The translations under genes and the position numbers were made by a program. DNA of 64,000 nt from Pogostemon cablin. Lineage: Eukaryota > Streptophyta > Magnoliopsida > Lamiales > Lamiaceae. Numbering within the stretch: the first letter of the stretch is position 1; each line of letters starts with the position of its first letter. The DNA lies in NCBI GenBank assembly GCA_023678885.1, contig CM043013.1, positions 17,950,791-18,014,790 on the forward strand, in the 5' to 3' direction. Shown here piece after piece: positions 59,053-64,000 of this stretch. The notes below the pieces were generated by a model, which was not told where the DNA came from, did not search any database, and saw nothing but the letters and a program-made list of their open reading frames with translations.

Positions 59053-60425
59053 GATGCACCATGTTTTTATTCTTTGTCTGTTTCATCTCATCTCCCTTCT
59101 TTTTTTCTCTTTACAGGATGGGTATTTGTGGTGTGAGTGGCATGTACATATATTGGTATGATTGGATGTTAGATTGAGAGGTGATGATTGATACTTGAGG
59201 GTGTAATTGGTTGGATATACTTGTATGGATTGTCATGATATGAGGGTTCTTGGCCTTAATATGTTGCATTCATATTTTACATGTGTTAATTTTTGTTGAT
59301 GAGATGCATGTACAACTTGATAAGTATGTGTAGTTCATTGTGACATTTATCTTGATTATATGCTCTGAGGAGTACTTAGGATTCTATTTATCCATGTGAG
59401 AGTTTGAGCCATTTGAATCATGCTAGTTTATGATAATTTATTCTTGAGGGAATCATTCATATGACCGTATTCTAGAACTTGACATTGAGTCTTGTGTGAA
59501 ACTTATGATTGATGAATTGCTAGGACATGATCTTAGGCCGTTATTGGTTACTTGAGTCACTTAGCCAAAATTTTACCTCACCTGTTAATATATGTATCAT
59601 TATAAGCCCTTTTGAGCCTTAAAAAGCTTTTTCTTTAGCAAGCCGTGATATAAAAAGCTTTATTAAACCTTTACTTGAGCCTTGTTGAATATCCTATTCA
59701 TTAGTAGAGAGTTGAGGTGCATAAGTGCTTATAAAAATGAAAAAGTTAGAAGCTTGACTGAGAAGTATGAAAAAGGAAGAAGTTGGTTAAATCTTGTTTA
59801 AGGGTAGTGCCTGAAACTGGTACCTCGACTGCTTAGAAGGGTAGTACCCGAAATTGTTACCCTTGATCATTGAAGAAAGATGATGTTGATGCTAAGGAAA
59901 AGAAGGAGAATTCAAACCATGAAGATTATGAGAAGAAGATGGAAAAAGAAAAAAAGATGACTCTGCATGATGAAAAGCAAAACTCCAAGTTAATTCTCTA
60001 CTAGTGAATTAATCACTTTACCTAAATTTTTCTACCTTTACCAAAGAGCCAACATTACAACTCAAAAGCAAGTCCTTTGTGATCCTAGTAGGGAATTGAT
60101 TGTAAGTTGATTTTTGAGACCCTTGTCAAGCTTTTATGGTTACGCGGAAGTATGAATTGATATGAGCGTATATTAACCTATTGAAGTGTGTATCTTTTAC
60201 ACTAGAGAGAGAGTAAATACTTATCTTGTGAGCTAGATGGCTTAGTACTCCGAATTGCGTAATAATTGAGTGATGTTTTGCCTGAATGATATATATGATG
60301 CTAGTAATACTTGTTTTCGATTGATGAAATTGCATGTGTGAATATGAATTGTGTTGAATGTGGTGGTTGAGTGAATTTTACATTACTCAATAGTTTTTTA
60401 TTGCGTTGCCTCGGGACGAGCAAAA
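59053..60425 (+). mobile_element. 3' spacer of Athila C, non-coding
   Basis: Patchy match to 6377-7635 of element B, ending with ttgcctcgggacgagcaa. The polypurine tract and LTR that should follow are missing. No gene is seen. Confidence 0.65.
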
Positions 60426-60805
60426 AAGTTTCCATTTGAGTTTGAACACAAGTCTTTGAATGGGTTTTTCTGTTAAGCATTTTAACAGAGAAGAAGACAA
60501 TATTTGCTGAGAAGGCCTTCCAAGAAAAACAAGACATTCTTTGGAAAAACAAGATTCCGGTGAGTAAACAAACTCATCGAAGATATTGTAACATGATCTA
60601 TTTTGGGCAATGGACAAATAAAATATGCACAAGTTGTTCCACCCAAACAGAACCAGAGTTTGAAAAAGGAATAGGGTTGGGCATATGGATGATCAAAATT
60701 GCTGAACCACCCCCAGCAAAAGAGACACGTGGAAAGAAGAGGGTAAAACCTCTTCAGAACACCCAAGAGCCAAGAGAATCTTCAGGCACTAAGGAAGACA
60801 AATGA
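60426..60805 (+). pseudogene. Viral second frame, 3' part
   Basis: Viral sequence resumes after the Athila element. A frame open to 60805 contains MIYFGQWTNKICTSCSTQTE with a C-x2-C pair and a Lys-rich end. It is not LTR-retrotransposon sequence, and its position directly before the viral promoter fits the end of the virus's last frame. Function is not recognised. Confidence 0.6.
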
Positions 60806-60944
60806 CTCTTCAAAAAAGTAAGAGCCAAGTGACCCCACAAGGTAACAAAGGCATGTGACCCTGCAGCAAAGGGGGCCAAAAGTAGTGGACCTAGTTAGCT
60901 TATAAAAGGAGTATCCAATGCAGACAACTACTGAATACAAACAA

Positions 60945-61030
60945 GAAATGTGACGTAAGCAGTGACATCACAAGAAGTTAGGAGGCTTTGGAATCCAAAT
61001 TTCAAGTCCACAAACCTCTATAAATAGAGA
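60945..61030 (+). promoter_or_regulatory. Pararetroviral promoter: as-1-like element and TATA box
   Basis: TGACGTAAGCAGTGACATCAC (60951-60971) holds two TGAC motifs 12 bases apart, as in the as-1 element (TGA/bZIP factor site) of the caulimovirus 35S promoter. CTCTATAAATAGAG with TATAAATA at 61019-61026 follows 47 bases later. Order and spacing match a strong pararetroviral pregenomic promoter. Transcription would start near 61050. Confidence 0.75.
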
Positions 61031-61180
61031 GTATGAGGAAGCAGAAGGCATCGACCATCACCATCTGTTTTCTTATTTCAAAAACATTGTATCTTTTCTT
61101 TCTTGCATGAGTGTTCTATTTCCAGCTACAATAGGTAGCTAAAGGAGTTATCTCATCTTGTTCTGTGAGGATGAGTGTGT

Positions 61181-61203
61181 AATAAATTTCTCCATTCAAT
61201 AAA
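61181..61203 (+). terminator. Poly(A) signals of the pararetrovirus
   Basis: AATAAA at 61181-61186 and 61198-61203 lies about 160-180 bases downstream of the TATA box. Pararetroviruses place the poly(A) signal shortly after the transcription start, to be bypassed once and used on the second passage of a circular genome. Confidence 0.65.
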
Positions 61204-61450
61204 GAAATAATCTTGGGCTACTGCCCGAAGCATGTAACCTTCCATTTTCTTCTGCAATTTTAATCTCCATACTTTCCAACGAGAAATAGTAGCAGCATCC
61301 TATACACCCGGTGTAGGAAACAAACCAGGATTGTGCTGAGGTCCGGTGAAGGAATGGGATCGAACCATCACACTACGGGGCGCGTGGTTGCTGTGAGGAG
61401 CAGCTATAAAATCTCCTGGATACTCAGTGGATTGACGGTCAAAAGAGGTA
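61204..61450 (+). other. Pararetroviral leader
   Basis: This is leader sequence after the poly(A) signals. In the circular genome it would lead to the primer site at 41674. The right viral edge is not sharp; about 61450 is where sequence returns to the AT-rich interior of the Mutator-like element. Confidence 0.5.
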
Positions 61451-61927
61451 TTGTTACTATTTTAAGTTGGTTAGTTATGAGATTAATATTGTTTAATTAA
61501 TGTAAGAAAGCATGTTGGGTCTGATATGGTCGTAATGAACTATGTCTATTTTAAAGAAGAAAATTGTGATGAAAAAAAATATTTACGCATATAAGAAAAG
61601 GGATATTGAAAATCATATACGGATATCAATCGGGTAGAGTAAATAAAAGGATTTATTGGTTGAGAAAAGGGGTATTTTTGGAATGAATAGTATAAAGTGG
61701 CTAGAAAAAATTTATTATTATGAGGGTGGCTAGAAAAAATTTAACTTAATGAATAGTGGCTATTTTAAATTTTAGCCCTAATATTTAATGTAAAGTGGGT
61801 AGGTGTATTAGTGTTGGATGATATATTAATTGTTTTAGGTGGGTCCCGCATTCCAAAAAGAAAATCGTAAATATTGAAATGGGACGCGCAAAATAGAAAT
61901 GTAAACATTGAAATGGGACGAAGGGAG

Positions 61928-62603
61928 TATATAATTACTCTATTTGAAAGAGTTCATTGACAATAATAATATTTTTTTTTCAGAAGAGTAGTGTCTCCAA
62001 TACTGCAGAAGAATTTTCCATTATACTAAAGAACTGGTAATCCCCGTTCCATCATAGAACCGGTTCCATACTGTTTTTGCATAAATAAATAAAGCATGCA
62101 AATATTTATGTGAAATTGTACCACAGAAATATATATGAATTTAGTGAGACTAATAGAAAGTGATATCTAAATGTTAAAAAGTGATAATTATTTTTAATAA
62201 AATATTTTGTAGTATAAATATAAAGTAATAATTAATATTTAATTGTACAAATAATGATAATTACTTCTTCGAAAAGTGATATATATAGATCTTGCCGTAA
62301 AACCTCAAATTGCTCAATAATTATATGGGTGTCAGCCAATTTCTTGTAATTATTTTGATAAAGGAAAGGTCGAAGCATAATAGTACTATTTTATTTTATA
62401 AATTTGATATTTTAATTAGCAAACCCCTTATATGTTTTAAAAATGAGGTTTTGACAAATTCCACACAAAATCAATTAAATAACAATATTTACACTTACAG
62501 ATACTATAATCCTAAAATATACACTCACTTTTTATATATTCTTTTTCCTCATTTAATATTATATCACTTTTTATATATTCTTTTTCCTCCTTTAATATTA
62601 TAT
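61928..62603. other. AT-rich spacer with short tandem repeats
   Basis: Several aaagtgata words occur at about 62155-62280. A direct duplication of about 39 bases (cactttttatatattctttttcct...) at about 62524-62600 abuts the LTR. The open frame at 62310-62606 spans this repeat and is not supported. Confidence 0.5.
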
Positions 62604-64000
62604 TGATGGGCATTTTCTCAACACACAATTAATCCCCAAATATGAAGGATGTTATTATAGCTTAGATAAGCGACCAAGTTAAATATCGAACCCAAAGGAC
62701 GGCATATTATCAATTTAATTATTTACTAAATTAATTAAGACAAAAGACAATTAAGTTTGAGGTTTGATTATCAACTACTAACAATTAATTAAATAACAAT
62801 AAAATAAATAACACTTGAAGAATACGAAAGTGTCTCAAGAATGGAGAATAGATAGCTCTAGGGTAATCTAATTTTACTACTTAACTCCCCTCTCAAGTGC
62901 AAGCCGACTCTACCTTGTGGACTATGGATGCATCACTAAACCATGCAAATCTACTCTATAGACACAAGTAAATAAGCGTGTAACATGTGTGAATAACCTT
63001 GGAGCAAGAGATATAATTTCACCCCCTTTCTAGGTACTATTAGTATCAATTATTTCCCACGTCTGGAATATAACCCGATATGATCTCCTTTTATATGTAC
63101 TATAAAATTACCCTCTTTATCCTACTTACTAACCCAAATTCAATTTAATTAATAAATATTCATATATGATAGTTCTAATGAAGCTTTGGAATCCCCTCAC
63201 TTAGAATCATAACATGGAATCCTATTCAGCGGTGAACGCACTCAATCTACAACTAAGATATATATTCAGACTCTATATACCAATTGAAGATGCACAAAAT
63301 GACCGTGAATATGGATTACGAAAGCACAATCATATATAAAATCAATCCACAAGTAGTGTTGTACGGAGGACACACAAGAGAGTTTTATAAATTCATAAAA
63401 CCTTCAAAACTCTAGACTACCAAAATGGTTCTAGCCCATGATGTTGCGAAGAACAATCATGGGGGTTGGATAGATCTTACTCATATGTCTGAAAAATACA
63501 AGATAAATTAGGAAACGAATAAAACCCTAGATGCGGGAGTTGTCGCGTCCTACTTCGTCTTGAATCCTCCTCTTGGTTCTCCTCTTGATTCCACAGACGA
63601 ATCTTCAAATTGATAGATAGATGGAGGAAAGGATGTGGATGATGGTTGAGGGGTGATTCCCCTTGTGGATTGTAGGATGATTGTGTTACTGTCTCTCCTT
63701 GGTGTGATTTGCATCCCCTTTTATACTTGTAAGCTCTCCTAATGGACCTTGGATGTGTTTTTCTTGGAAAATGAGAAAATACACGCACTAGGAGGTTAAA
63801 AACTGCACAGATCTAAAAATTCGAGACCAAGTTCGACCAAAGTGATTTAATTTTGGTCAAACTAGATAGGCCTTGGTCGAACTACGGTCGAACTACATGT
63901 CTGTAAACTGAAATTTCGTCTTTTGGTCCAGTTATACTTGACTGTTGTTGCTCGACCAACATGGCTTGGTCGAGCTACAGTCAAACTGCATGCGCAGTGT
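62604..64000 (-). repeat. LTR of the Athila B/C family, minus strand, cut by the window end
   Basis: On the minus strand it ends gagaaaatgcccatca at 62604, like the LTR end of B. It carries the same blocks as the LTRs of B and C (for example the complement of ccgtacaacactacttg at about 63350) and a GTTCGACC/GGTCGAAC array from about 63825. No primer site lies left of 62604, so it is a 3' LTR of an element extending beyond the window, or a solo LTR. The reading frame at 63477-63788 is not a gene. Confidence 0.85.

Larger units (their letters stand above)
48272..60425 (+). mobile_element. Athila-type retrotransposon C, 3' LTR missing
   Basis: 5' LTR (48272-49859), tRNA-Asp-type primer site, gag, protease, reverse transcriptase, RNase H, integrase, internal polypurine tract, motif array, env-like frame and 3' spacer are all present in the Athila order. 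The element ends within or just before its 3' polypurine tract and has no 3' LTR. The sequence aagtt lies at 48267-48271 and at 60426-60430, compatible with a 5-bp target duplication. All coding parts are decayed. Confidence 0.88.
41674..61450 (+). mobile_element. Endogenous pararetrovirus (Caulimoviridae), nearly one genome, split by Athila C
   Basis: The order is primer site, a long ORF1 (capsid-like with zinc knuckle, movement protein, protease, reverse transcriptase, RNase H) and a second frame. These are interrupted at 48271-60425 by element C and followed by the end of the second frame, an as-1/TATA promoter, poly(A) signals and leader. Without the insertion the viral part is about 7.6 kb, a normal caulimovirid genome length. 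An Env gene, LTRs and an integrase are absent. ORF1 is broken by at least eight stops or frame changes. The organisation resembles that of florendoviruses; genus assignment is tentative. Confidence 0.88.
41336..61778. mobile_element. Mutator-like element containing an endogenous pararetrovirus
   Basis: Exact 9-bp flanks taatattta occur at 41327-41335 and 61779-61787. The inverted ends extend about 200 bases: both sides have two copies of ttttttctagccac(cc), and both have an inner ccgattgata block (left at about 41507; right complement at about 61628). No transposase frame is visible. All viral and Athila sequence lies between the two ends. Confidence 0.8.
41240..61927. mobile_element. Stowaway-like MITE split by a 20-kb insertion
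   Basis: The left part (41240-41335) begins ctccccgtcccgtttcaat after TA. The right part (61788-61927) ends with the complement of ctcccttcgtcccatttcaat before TA. Joined, they make a MITE of about 230 bases like those at 12505 and 39091. The Mutator-like element 41336-61778 interrupts it. Confidence 0.75.

Noticed and set aside
41674..61778. Inverted tttaaaatagta at both viral edges as the real end of the Mutator-like arms
   Set aside because: Only about 11 AT-rich bases match and the sequence between does not align as an inverted repeat, so the arms are given as about 200 bases.
63477..63788. 103-codon minus-strand frame at the window end
   Set aside because: It lies in an LTR shared with elements B and C, where no corresponding frame is conserved.

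Overview
The window is nuclear DNA of a flowering plant, most likely a eudicot: introns with GT/AG borders, plastid-targeted nuclear genes, Athila-type and Tekay-type Ty3/Gypsy retrotransposons, an endogenous pararetrovirus, Mutator-like and Stowaway-like miniature elements, and long AT-rich spacers. Only one host gene looks intact. A second host gene is broken by transposons. Nearly everything else is mobile DNA, often nested several levels deep.

Layout. 1-10084: nested Athila/Tat LTR elements. A minus-strand element (LTR 1083-2760, tRNA-Asp-type primer site next to it) sits in the integrase of a plus-strand Athila (2761-9308, with a 3' LTR), which itself sits in an older LTR (rest at 9309-10084). 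10085-17000: AT-rich spacer with microsatellites, three copies of one Mutator-like MITE family with exact 9-bp target duplications, a Stowaway-like MITE, arrays of a GTGATAAC-like motif, a 645-bp Mutator-like element with GC-rich cargo, and a weak spliced gene candidate near 16.1-16.7 kb.

17287-23513: ClpR4, a non-catalytic subunit of the plastid Clp protease core, in seven exons that join in frame to 289 codons; its 3.6-kb first intron holds a TRIM-like repeat block. 24739-27546: 3'-truncated hAT element with a long transposase frame. Its 5' end lies inside the glycine-rich exon of a secreted glycine-rich protein gene (27547-28835, minus), which also has a one-base deletion and has lost its distal promoter to a Tekay chromovirus (28949-37457, two LTRs, near-matching TSD).

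37458-41239: small DNA transposons in AT-rich sequence (201-bp hairpin element, 815-bp Mutator-like element with a MITE inside, a further Stowaway-like MITE, another hairpin).

41240-61927 is one four-level nest: a Stowaway-like MITE interrupted by a Mutator-like element (exact 9-bp TSD taatattta), which contains an almost complete but decayed endogenous pararetrovirus of the Caulimoviridae. The virus is split at 48271 by an Athila element (48272-60425) that lacks its 3' LTR; the rest of the viral genome, including an as-1/TATA promoter and poly(A) signals, resumes at about 60426. 62604-64000 is the edge of another LTR of the same Athila family on the minus strand.

Boundaries, exon joins and target duplications were read by eye. 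No alignment or database search was run. All retroelement and viral coding regions are broken by stops and frameshifts.
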